Positions 57,149 through 64,000 of a stretch of 64,000 bases of DNA are shown one piece after another. The notes under the pieces were generated by a model that had not been told where the DNA came from, searched no databases, and saw only the letters and a program-made list of their open reading frames with translations. Both the position numbers and the translations under genes were made by a program. Source of the stretch: Hungatella sp. (GTDB taxonomy: Bacteria > Bacillota > Clostridia > Lachnospirales > Lachnospiraceae); contig WASS01000002.1 of assembly GCA_009712635.1 (NCBI GenBank), positions 310,001 to 374,000 of the forward strand, written 5' to 3'. Position 1 is the stretch's first letter. Each line of letters begins with the position of its first letter.

Positions 57149-57924
57149 TCCTCATAAGAAGCAACGGAAATGGCGCAGTTTTGCTCTTTGCAATAGGAGC
57201 AGAACGCGTCTTCCGGCATCTTTTCAGTTAAAATATAATCAAACTGATTCATATCTCCATAGGTCATAAGGGATGCCCGGCCAAACTTGGAAGAATCCGC
57301 CAGAAGATAATGCTTCTGGCTTTTTTTTAATGCCGCTTTTTTAATGTTATACTCATCCGTTGATGCATTACAGATTCCTGATTCCACGGAAATACCGGTA
57401 CATGCCATAAATGCACGCACAATATTATAATCCTCTAAATATTCCACACAGGAGCTGCCGGTCAGAGAAGCCGTATCCCTTTTTAACGTGCCTGGGAGCA
57501 CGATTAAGTCAATATTGGGATAATTCATGGATTTATTAATGACCTGAATGCTGTTTGTTATGACAGTGACTGTATTTAAATGGGTGAGAAAGTCTACAAT
57601 ATTCATGGTAGTGGTTCCGCTGTCAATGAATATGATATCTCTGTCCCGCACAAAGGATGCGGCAAGAGATGCAATTCTCTGTTTGCTTAAAAAATTGCGG
57701 CTGGCCCTGTCCTGAAATGTGACGAGATCTGGTATTGGAGGGATATTTTCAGATGCAATCACACCTCCATAAACCTTTTCCACAGTTCCTCTTCCCACAA
57801 GCACCTCCAGATCCCGGCGCAGCGTGTTTTTGGAAATCTGAAATAATTCGCACAGGGTATCGATGGATGCGGATTTGTGCTCCAGTATATATTGCTCTAA
57901 TTGTTCAATTCGGGAAATTCTCAT
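57145..57924 (-). CDS. iolR: DeoR-family regulator, IolR-like
   Basis: 259 aa. N-terminal HTH (TLCELFQISKNTLRRDLEVL then EKVYGGV) and a DeoR sugar-sensing domain with IIFIDSGTTTMNI, ITNSIQVIN and LLADSSKFGRASLMTY. These stretches match what I recall of Bacillus subtilis IolR closely. Reverse ATG at 57924 follows AAGGAG. Divergent from iolJ; two tandem IolR-like 11-mers lie in the 225-base gap. The expected inducer is 2-deoxy-5-keto-gluconate 6-phosphate, made by IolC (known for B. subtilis, inferred here). Confidence 0.83.
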   Translation of the reverse strand: MRISRIEQLEQYILEHKSASIDTLCELFQISKNTLRRDLEVLVGRGTVEKVYGGVIASENIPPIPDLVTFQDRASRNFLSKQRIASLAASFVRDRDIIFIDSGTTTMNIVDFLTHLNTVTVITNSIQVINKSMNYPNIDLIVLPGTLKRDTASLTGSSCVEYLEDYNIVRAFMACTGISVESGICNASTDEYNIKKAALKKSQKHYLLADSSKFGRASLMTYGDMNQFDYILTEKMPEDAFCSYCKEQNCAISVASYED

Positions 57925-58006
57925 AGCTTGTACTCCTTATATGGCGGTTCCATTGTTCTGCTGTTATTGACCTATTATATCAGACACAAGCAAAAATATC
58001 AAGAAA

Positions 58007-58028
58007 TCACCAATAGATAACCAAATTA
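58007..58028. promoter_or_regulatory. Tandem IolR-like operator
   Basis: TCACCAATAGA (58007-58017) and TAACCAAATTA (58018-58028) are adjacent 11-mers fitting the B. subtilis IolR repeat consensus WRAYCAADARD (as I recall it) at 10 and 9 of 11 positions. Located between iolR-like and iolJ. Confidence 0.5.
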
Positions 58029-58051
58029 AGAAAAAAATTTTTCTGTAGATC

Positions 58052-58080
58052 TTGACCGTTCTCGATTAAAGTGTTAGAAT
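58052..58080 (+). promoter_or_regulatory. Promoter of iolJ-iolA
   Basis: TTGACC (58052-58057), 17-base spacer, TAGAAT (58075-58080), about 70 bases before the iolJ ATG and just downstream of the tandem IolR-like sites. Confidence 0.7.
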
Positions 58081-58149
58081 ATAACCAACACATTACAAAA
58101 ACAAAATCAAAACATACTCATAAAGGGAGGAAGAGAGAGGAAACAGGAC

Positions 58150-58995
58150 ATGGGATTAGTAAAAATGAAAGATTTGCTGAATCAGGCATCAGAGCAAAAT
58201 CGGGCGGTGGGAGCATTCAGTGTTGGGAATTTAGAGATGATCAAAGGTGCGGTAAAGGCAGCTGAAGAAATGAACACTCCCATTATCTTACAGATTGCAG
58301 AAGTCCGTCTGCCACATTCCCCGCTGTCACTCATGGGGCCTATGATGGTAGAAGCTGCAAAGAACGCAAAGGTAGAGATTGCAGTTCATTTAGATCACGG
58401 CAAGACCATTGGTGTGCTGAGACAGGCTCTGGAATATGGATTTACCTCAGTCATGATGGACGGCTCCACGCTTCCCTTTGAAGAGAACATTAACAAAACC
58501 TTAGAAGCAGCCCGTCTGGCAAAAGAATATGGCGCCACCGTAGAAGCGGAGCTTGGTCTTGTAGGTGGAAGTGAAGATGGGAGCACAGATGAGGGAATCC
58601 GCTGCACCAATCCGGAAGACGCGAAAGTATTTTGTGAAAAGACAGGTGTGGACGCGTTGGCAGTAGCCATTGGCAATGCCCACGGCAACTATCCGGTAGC
58701 ACCCAGACTGGCATTTGATGTCTTAAAGGCAATTGATGAAAAGACAGATGTTCCCCTGGTACTGCACGGCGGAACCGGAATAACTCCGGAAGACTTCAGA
58801 AAAGCAGTTGGACTTGGAATCCGAAAGATCAACATTGCAACAGCCAGCTTTGACAGTCTTACAAGGGAAGCTGAAAAGTATTTGAAATCAGAAGGCAGAC
58901 ATGATTACTTTGGACTGAATGAAGCCATGGTCCAGGGCGTATATGAAAATGTGAAGCAGCATATTAAGATCTTTAACTGTGTAGAGCCGCTATAA
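58150..58995 (+). CDS. iolJ: Class II aldolase, 6-phospho-5-dehydro-2-deoxygluconate aldolase-like
   Basis: Zinc-dependent FbaA/GatY-type aldolase (281 aa). Metal and substrate motifs: VHLDHGKTIG, AVAIGNAHGNYP and LVLHGGTGI; catalytic region VEAELGLVGGSEDG. In an iol operon it would split 2-deoxy-5-keto-gluconate 6-phosphate to malonic semialdehyde and dihydroxyacetone phosphate. Sequence alone cannot exclude fructose- or tagatose-bisphosphate aldolase activity. ATG 58150 follows AGGAAACAGGAC. iolA begins 49 bases downstream. Confidence 0.82.
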   Translation: MGLVKMKDLLNQASEQNRAVGAFSVGNLEMIKGAVKAAEEMNTPIILQIAEVRLPHSPLSLMGPMMVEAAKNAKVEIAVHLDHGKTIGVLRQALEYGFTSVMMDGSTLPFEENINKTLEAARLAKEYGATVEAELGLVGGSEDGSTDEGIRCTNPEDAKVFCEKTGVDALAVAIGNAHGNYPVAPRLAFDVLKAIDEKTDVPLVLHGGTGITPEDFRKAVGLGIRKINIATASFDSLTREAEKYLKSEGRHDYFGLNEAMVQGVYENVKQHIKIFNCVEPL

Positions 58996-59044
58996 TATTA
59001 ACTATTAAATAAATAAAACCGCTAAGAAAGGAAAGGATAGAAAA

Positions 59045-60556
59045 ATGGGAGAAGTAAAAACATTAAAGTATTTTGTAAACGGTCAGTGGAAGGAATCTAA
59101 AACAACGAAGTATACAGATGCCTTTGACCCAAGCACTGGTGAAGTGATTGCGAAAGTACCATGCTGTACTCCGGATGAAGTGGAAGAGGCTGTTGCAGCA
59201 GCGAAAGCAGCATTTCCATCCTGGTCAGCGACTCCGGTAATTAAAAGAGTTCAGATTCTTTATAAGCTGAGAGATTTACTGATTGAGCATATGGATGAAC
59301 TGACCATGCTGGTAGCTAAAGAAAACGGTAAAAACTGGGAAGAAGCTCAGGGTGATGTGCTGAAAGCAAAAGAAGGAACCGAGCAGGCCATCAGCGCTCC
59401 GTCACTGATGATGGGAGAAAGCTTAATGGACGCTTCCAGCGGATTTGACACAGTACTATATCGTATGCCTCTGGGCGTATTTGCAGGTATCGTGCCATTT
59501 AACTTCCCGGCTATGATCCCGATGGGCTGGATGACTCCTATGTGTATCGCATGCGGTAACACCATTGTATTAAAAGCAGCTTCCTTTACTCCTCAGTCCA
59601 GCATGCGTATCGCTGAGCTGTACAAAGAAGCAGGACTTCCGGACGGCGTAATTAATATCGTTACCTGCTCCAGAAACGAAGCAGAGATTCTTCTTACACA
59701 CGATGATGTTAAGGGAATTACCTTCGTAGGTTCCACATCTGTTGGAAAGCACATTTATTCCACAGCTGCAGCAACAGGAAAGAGAGTTCAGGCTCTTTGC
59801 GAAGCCAAGAACCACGCTCTTGTATTAAAAGATGCTCCTGTTAAACGTGTGGCAGCAGGTATTATCAACTCCACCTTTGGCTGTGCTGGTGAAAGATGTA
59901 TGGCTCTTCCGGTAGTAGTTGTTCAGGAAGAAATTGCTGATGCACTTGTAGCAGAAATCGTAGCTCAGGCTAAGAAGTTAAAAGTGGGACCAGCTTATGA
60001 CAAAACCACAAATCTTGGACCGGTTATCAATCAGGCACACAAAGATTCTGTTGTAAAATGGATTGAGACAGGAATTGCAGAAGGCGCCAAGGTGGTACTG
60101 GACGGCCGTGATGTAGTAGTAGAAGGATTTGAAAATGGATTCTACTTAGGGCCAACAATTCTTGATCATGTTACTCCTGAAATGAGCGTAGGCGAAAGAG
60201 AGATCTTCGGACCGGTACTTTGCATTAAGAGAGTAAAGAACTTCGAAGAAGGACTTGCAGTCATGAATGCCAATCCATTTGCCAACGGTTCTGTTATCTT
60301 TACACAGAACGGCCGCTATGCAAGAGAATTCGCAAGACATACAGACGGCGGTATGATCGGTATCAACGTAGGAATTCCGGTTCCGGTTGGTATGTTCCCA
60401 TTCAACGGCAATAAGCTGTCATTTATCGGAGATCTTCACTGCTTAGGAAAAGATGGTTTCAGATTCTATACAGAGAATAAAGTTGTTACCACCAGATGGT
60501 TCGACGAAGAAACCGGAGAGTCCACAGCTGTTAATACCTGGGATGGAACAATCTAA
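59045..60556 (+). CDS. iolA: Methylmalonate/malonate semialdehyde dehydrogenase (CoA-acylating)
   Basis: Aldehyde dehydrogenase family (503 aa), converting malonic semialdehyde to acetyl-CoA at the end of inositol breakdown. Catalytic Cys285 lies in STFGCAGERCMALP, the typical MMSDH active site. N-terminal LKYFVNGQWKESKT and GIVPFNFPAMIPMGW are also diagnostic. ATG 59045 behind AAAGGAAAGG. Followed by a hairpin that also overlaps the promoter of the downstream lacI-type gene. Confidence 0.95.
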   Translation: MGEVKTLKYFVNGQWKESKTTKYTDAFDPSTGEVIAKVPCCTPDEVEEAVAAAKAAFPSWSATPVIKRVQILYKLRDLLIEHMDELTMLVAKENGKNWEEAQGDVLKAKEGTEQAISAPSLMMGESLMDASSGFDTVLYRMPLGVFAGIVPFNFPAMIPMGWMTPMCIACGNTIVLKAASFTPQSSMRIAELYKEAGLPDGVINIVTCSRNEAEILLTHDDVKGITFVGSTSVGKHIYSTAAATGKRVQALCEAKNHALVLKDAPVKRVAAGIINSTFGCAGERCMALPVVVVQEEIADALVAEIVAQAKKLKVGPAYDKTTNLGPVINQAHKDSVVKWIETGIAEGAKVVLDGRDVVVEGFENGFYLGPTILDHVTPEMSVGEREIFGPVLCIKRVKNFEEGLAVMNANPFANGSVIFTQNGRYAREFARHTDGGMIGINVGIPVPVGMFPFNGNKLSFIGDLHCLGKDGFRFYTENKVVTTRWFDEETGESTAVNTWDGTI

Positions 60557-60572
60557 AAGTTGTTTTTATTGA

Positions 60573-60606
60573 AAAAATAGCACGCATATACTTGCGTGCT
60601 ATTTTT
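60573..60606. terminator. Inverted repeat: iolA terminator and lacI-gene operator
   Basis: Perfect 14-bp arms (AAAAATAGCACGCA / TGCGTGCTATTTTT) with a 6-base loop and a T-rich tail: a good intrinsic terminator for iolA. Its right arm contains the -35 hexamer (TTGCGT, 60592-60597) of the next gene's promoter and carries the same GCACGC/GCGTGC arms as the iolC operator at 61749, so it may also bind the LacI protein. Confidence 0.75.
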
Positions 60607-60620
60607 ATGTGTGATATGAT
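60592..60620 (+). promoter_or_regulatory. Promoter of the LacI-family gene
   Basis: TTGCGT (60592-60597), 17-base spacer, TATGAT (60615-60620), 32 bases before the ATG. The -35 lies inside the GCACGC...GCGTGC inverted repeat, suggesting autorepression. Confidence 0.65.
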
Positions 60621-60651
60621 TGGTAAAGTTAAGAAAAGAAGGAGAAAATAA

Positions 60652-61671
60652 ATGGCGGGAACGATTCGGGAAATAGCAGAGCGGGCAGGTGTGTCCAGAG
60701 GTACTGTTGACCGCGCGTTAAATAAACGGGGGCGGATTGACAAGGAAGTGGAAGAGCGGATCTTTCAGATTGCAGACGAAATCGGTTATGTGCCGAAAAA
60801 AGATAAGACGGCAGTAAAAAAGGAATCGGTTAAAATCGGCATTGTAACCCAGCTGGCTAAATCGTCATTTATGATTCCCATCAGAAAAGGGTTAGAAGAT
60901 GCACAAAAAGAATTGAAAAAAAGAGGAATTGTCTTTGTAATGGAAGAGTGTGTTACTGTGAGCGAGGAAGAGCAGCTTGCAGCCATTGAAAGGCTGGAAA
61001 AAAACAAGGTGTCAGGCATTGCAATCATGCCTGTGGAGTGTGATAAAATAAGGGATAAAATCAATTCTCTGATTGAGCAGGGAATATCAGTAGTGACCTT
61101 TAATACAGATATCGTGGGGACAAAGCGAAGCTGCTTTATAGGACAGGATAATAGAAAGAGCGGACGCACAGCGGCTGGGCTTATGGGCATGCTCACCGGC
61201 GGACAGGGAAAGATTCTTGCTATTACCGGATATTTTGGAAACAGTGTCAACAGCATGCGTGTGGACGGGTTTGTAGATGAGATAAAGAGGACATTTCCGG
61301 GGCTTGAACTTGTGGGAGTGCAGAGCAGCTTTGATGAAAAGGAAGAGGTGGAAAAGATACTTGTTAATACCCTGACTGCTTATCCGGATCTGCAGGGTGC
61401 GGTGATATTCTCAGGTGGCCAGGGGGGCGTAAAAAAGGCGTTTGAAGAGCTGAAGCTGGAAAAAAAGCCCCATATTATTATCTATGATCTGACCACGGGA
61501 AATATCAAAGCCCTGGAAGAAGGAATAGCGGATTTTCTCATTGACCAGAACGGTTATACACAAGGGTACCGCGCCCTGTTCATCCTTACGGATATCATGC
61601 AGGCTGGAAGCAGAAAAGAGCAGGAATTTTTTTACACGGATATTATTATTAAAACAAAATACAATATTTAA
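60652..61671 (+). CDS. LacI-family regulator within the iol cluster
   Basis: 339 aa. N-terminal HTH and hinge (TIREIAERAGVSRGTVDRAL), then a periplasmic-binding-like core of the ribose/inositol-binding type (VKIGIVTQLAKSSFMIPI, TFNTDIVGTKRSCFIGQDN, IIIYDLTTGNIKAL). The core recalls substrate-binding proteins for inositol or ribose more than LacI itself, so inositol or a close relative is a likely ligand (inference). ATG 60652 follows AAGGAG. Flanked on both sides by GCACGC-type inverted repeats at its own and the iolC promoter. Confidence 0.87.
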   Translation: MAGTIREIAERAGVSRGTVDRALNKRGRIDKEVEERIFQIADEIGYVPKKDKTAVKKESVKIGIVTQLAKSSFMIPIRKGLEDAQKELKKRGIVFVMEECVTVSEEEQLAAIERLEKNKVSGIAIMPVECDKIRDKINSLIEQGISVVTFNTDIVGTKRSCFIGQDNRKSGRTAAGLMGMLTGGQGKILAITGYFGNSVNSMRVDGFVDEIKRTFPGLELVGVQSSFDEKEEVEKILVNTLTAYPDLQGAVIFSGGQGGVKKAFEELKLEKKPHIIIYDLTTGNIKALEEGIADFLIDQNGYTQGYRALFILTDIMQAGSRKEQEFFYTDIIIKTKYNI

Positions 61672-61682
61672 AATCACCATGG

Positions 61683-61728
61683 AATCAGGGGTCTGTTCAG
61701 GATAAAAAACAGATCCTGATTTTTTTTA
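61683..61728 (+). terminator. Terminator of the LacI-family gene
   Basis: AATCAGG-TCTGTT arms pair with AACAGA-CCTGATT across a one-base asymmetric bulge, loop of about 10 bases, followed by an eight-T run. Confidence 0.85.
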
Positions 61729-61746
61729 TTAACTAAGCGAAATCAC

Positions 61747-61775
61747 TTGCACGCGGACTGCGTGCGTGGTATAAT
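61747..61775 (+). promoter_or_regulatory. iolC-iolD promoter with LacI operator in the spacer
   Basis: TTGCAC (61747-61752), 17-base spacer, perfect TATAAT (61770-61775). The inverted repeat GCACGC-GGACT-GCGTGC (61749-61765) overlaps the -35 and fills most of the spacer, so protein bound here must block RNA polymerase. A further half-site GCACGCA is at 61801-61807. Confidence 0.8.
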
Positions 61776-61829
61776 GTAGGCACATGAGATGAGCGAAAAA
61801 GCACGCAAACAGATGGGAGAGGTGTAACG

Positions 61830-62864
61830 ATGGAATATATAAAATTTAACGAAGCCAGAGAGCTTGATTTAATACTTCTTGGCAGAGTGGCCATTGATTT
61901 TAACCCTGCTTATAATGAGCAGGTGAAGGAAGAGTTTAAGCCGCTTAAGAAGGTTCACATGTTTGAAAAATTTGTAGGCGGTTCTCCTGCCAACATTGCC
62001 GTAGGCGTGACAAGACATGGTATGAAAGCTGGTTTTCTTGGAAAAGTATCAGATGACCAGTTCGGCGAATTTGTAGTGGATTATTTTAATGAACAGGGAA
62101 TTGATACCTCCCACATTACAACATGTAAAAACGGAGAAAAACTGGGACTTACATTTACAGAGATGCTGTCCTCCAGCGAAAGCAGCATTCTGATGTATAG
62201 AAACTGCATCGCTGATTTACAGCTGAGCGTGGAAGACATTGACGAAGAATACATTAAAAAGGCAAAAGCCATTTTAATTTCAGGTACTGCACTTGCCGAA
62301 AGCCCATCAAGAGAAGCGGCTCTTAAGGCTGTGATGCTGGCTAAGAGAAACGATGTAAGAATTATATTTGACATTGATTACAGGGCATATAACTGGAAAA
62401 ATACAGATGAGTTATCCATTTACTACTCAACTGTTGCAAAAGAAGCGGATATTATTATGGGATCAAGAGAAGAATTTGATCTGACAGAAAAGCTGATTAA
62501 ACCTGGTATGACAGATGAAGAAAGTGCCGCTTTATGGCAGGGATATCATGCAGCAATCGTGGTAATCAAGCATGGTATGAAGGGGTCTACCGCATATACC
62601 CGCGATGGCCAGTCATTTTCCATTAAACCGTTCCCGGTAGAGGCAAGAAAGGGCTTTGGAGGCGGAGACGGATATGGTTCCGGTTTCCTATATGGTCTGT
62701 ATCAGGGCTGGGATATTATTGACTGCCTGGAGTTTGGTTCTGCAGAAGCTTCCATGATGGTAAAGAGCAATAACTGCTCAGACTCTCTTCCTACACCAGA
62801 GGAAGTGCATGCATTTATAAAAGAGGAAAAGGAAAAATTCGGTGAGATGATCGCCCGTGTATAA
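61830..62864 (+). CDS. iolC: 5-Dehydro-2-deoxygluconokinase
   Basis: PfkB-family kinase (344 aa) phosphorylating 2-deoxy-5-keto-gluconate, the inositol intermediate. N-terminal DLILLGRVAIDFNPAY and KFVGGSPANIAVGVTRHG are characteristic of IolC. The anion-hole motif is unusual: FGGGDGYGSGFLYGL, where most PfkB kinases have GAGD. The catalytic Asp is kept. ATG 61830 behind GGGAGAGG. It is 21 bases ahead of iolD. Confidence 0.92.
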   Translation: MEYIKFNEARELDLILLGRVAIDFNPAYNEQVKEEFKPLKKVHMFEKFVGGSPANIAVGVTRHGMKAGFLGKVSDDQFGEFVVDYFNEQGIDTSHITTCKNGEKLGLTFTEMLSSSESSILMYRNCIADLQLSVEDIDEEYIKKAKAILISGTALAESPSREAALKAVMLAKRNDVRIIFDIDYRAYNWKNTDELSIYYSTVAKEADIIMGSREEFDLTEKLIKPGMTDEESAALWQGYHAAIVVIKHGMKGSTAYTRDGQSFSIKPFPVEARKGFGGGDGYGSGFLYGLYQGWDIIDCLEFGSAEASMMVKSNNCSDSLPTPEEVHAFIKEEKEKFGEMIARV

Positions 62865-62885
62865 AAATATAAAGGAGAGCGGAAC

Positions 62886-64000
62886 ATGTCAAAAACAATA
62901 AGAATGACAACAGCACAGGCACTTGTAAAGTTCCTGGATAACCAGTATGTTTCAGTGGATGGAACAGAAATTAAGTTTGTTGAAGGTTTTTTTACAATCT
63001 TCGGCCATGGAATTGCAGTTGGTCTGGGAGAGGCTCTGGACACAAATCCGGGACAGCTTCGGGTTCTTCAGGGAAGAAACGAGCAGGGGATGTGCCATAC
63101 AGCCATCGCATTTGCCAAACAGAACCAGCGCAGAAGAATTATTCCCTGTGCATCCTCAGTAGGACCTGGCGCTGCCAATATGGTGACCGCCTGTGCCACT
63201 GCTACCGTCAATAACATTCCGCTGCTGGTATTTCCTGCGGATACCTTCGCATCCAGACAGCCTGATCCGGTGCTTCAGCAGTTAGAGCAGAGCAGCAGCC
63301 TTGCAACGACTACGAATGATGCATTTAAACCGGTATGCAAGTACTGGGACAGAATTACCAGACCTGAGATGATTATGAGCGCCTTAATTAATGCCATGCG
63401 TGTGCTCACAGATCCGGCAGAGACGGGAGCCTGCTGTATTTCCCTCTGTCAGGATGTAGAGGGAGAATCCTTTGATTATCCGGAGTATTTCTTTAAGAAA
63501 CGGGTTCATAAGATTACAAGACCTGTTGCAGTGGAAGAAGAATTGGAAGAAATTGCTGAAATCATTGCAGAAGCGAAGAAACCCATCGTGATTGTAGGCG
63601 GAGGAGTTCGTTACTCAGATGCAGGAGAAGTGGTAGAACAATTCTGTGAAGAATTTAAGATTCCCTTTGGAGAGAGCCAGGCTGGAAAGAGTGCCTGCAA
63701 ATCAAGCCATCCCTACTGCCTTGGAGGAATCGGAGTGACCGGTACTTATGCCTCCAATGTCATTGCAAAGGATGCAGATGTGGTAATCGCCATTGGAACC
63801 AGACTCAGCGATTTTACCACCAGCTCCAAGTGGCTGTTTAAAAGAGATAATGTGAAATTTGTTACCATAAATAACAGCAGATTCCATGCCTATAAGATGG
63901 ATGCATCCATGGCAGTGGGAGATGCAAAAGTAACCGTAGAGGCACTGACGGAAAAGCTGAGAGAAAAACAGTATGTATCCCAGTATCGCAATGAGATCAC
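62886..64000 (+). CDS. iolD: 3D-(3,5/4)-trihydroxycyclohexane-1,2-dione hydrolase, N-terminal part
   Basis: Incomplete: open from ATG 62886 (after AAAGGAGAG) to the window end, 371 codons of an expected ~630-650. ThDP-dependent ring-opening hydrolase of inositol catabolism. The N-terminus [20 protein letters not shown] and the ThDP-activating glutamate in [13 protein letters not shown] fit Iol[18 protein letters not shown] and [14 protein letters not shown] follow as in the family. The cofactor-binding C-terminal domain lies outside the window. Confidence 0.93.
   Translation, partial: MSKTIRMTTAQALVKFLDNQYVSVDGTEIKFVEGFFTIFGHGIAVGLGEALDTNPGQLRVLQGRNEQGMCHTAIAFAKQNQRRRIIPCASSVGPGAANMVTACATATVNNIPLLVFPADTFASRQPDPVLQQLEQSSSLATTTNDAFKPVCKYWDRITRPEMIMSALINAMRVLTDPAETGACCISLCQDVEGESFDYPEYFFKKRVHKITRPVAVEEELEEIAEIIAEAKKPIVIVGGGVRYSDAGEVVEQFCEEFKIPFGESQAGKSACKSSHPYCLGGIGVTGTYASNVIAKDADVVIAIGTRLSDFTTSSKWLFKRDNVKFVTINNSRFHAYKMDASMAVGDAKVTVEALTEKLREKQYVSQYRNEI

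Noticed and set aside
58071-58265. Short open frame ahead of and overlapping iolJ
   Set aside because: It starts inside the -10 region of the iolJ promoter, has no ribosome site, and its second half is the iolJ start in another frame.

Overview
The window looks like chromosomal DNA of an anaerobic, carbohydrate-fermenting Firmicute of the Lachnospiraceae (Clostridium cluster XIVa, Lacrimispora/Lachnoclostridium-like). This is inferred from moderate G+C, strong AGGAGG-type ribosome binding sites, S-box control of metK, the number of sugar ABC/PTS systems with AraC/YesN, LacI and BglG-type regulators, a DUF6062-like protein, and the overall gene repertoire. No insertion sequence, prophage, CRISPR array, rRNA or tRNA gene was found. 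Gene order reads as stable, densely packed operons.

Layout. (1) 1-5485: F-type ATP synthase operon (end of atpE, then atpF-H-A-G-D-C) with a terminator. (2) 5496-15916: a locus for sophoro-oligosaccharides (beta-1,2-glucan fragments): a divergent GH94 1,2-beta-oligoglucan phosphorylase facing an ABC importer (two permeases and a lipoprotein), a LacI regulator and a GH3 beta-glucosidase. Two consensus-like divergent promoters each carry the same 15-bp operator just downstream. A glucose-1-phosphate nucleotidyltransferase-like gene follows. (3) 17013-17672: a Pro/Gly/Trp-rich protein of unknown function. (4) 17935-27212: arginine deiminase pathway (antiporter, arcA, arcB, arcC), with two convergent membrane-bound LuxR-type regulators, a regulator with two AraC-type HTH regions, a small tRNA-binding-domain protein and an ArgR whose two arginine-contact aspartates are asparagines. 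(5) 27339-33700: a large exported protein with a C39-like tail, murA, a second nucleotidyltransferase, and metK behind a SAM-I riboswitch. (6) 33798-41738: a hexitol-type PTS regulon with two tandem EIICB genes, an MtlR-type activator, separate EIIA, 1-phosphofructokinase-like kinase and SorE-like Zn dehydrogenase. Two promoters share an activator site at identical spacing. (7) 41938-44881: two-component system plus a Cys-rich protein. (8) 44895-48908: AraC regulator divergent from two Gfo/Idh/MocA dehydrogenases and a TIM-barrel isomerase. (9) 48977-57148: YesM/YesN-type two-component system divergent from a sugar ABC importer, followed by an atypical GH28 enzyme. (10) 57145-64000: myo-inositol catabolism (iolR-like, iolJ, iolA, a LacI regulator, iolC, iolD cut by the window end).

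How it works together. Most of the window converts plant- or microbe-derived sugars and polyols into glycolytic intermediates, each locus with its own local regulator and recognisable operators. The arginine deiminase genes give ATP from arginine. The best-supported unusual points are the operator architectures (sophorose, PTS, AraC, YesN and iol loci), the tandem EIICB pair with a likely ketose-1-phosphate route, and the ArgR Asp-to-Asn change. No wholly new system type could be demonstrated from sequence alone.
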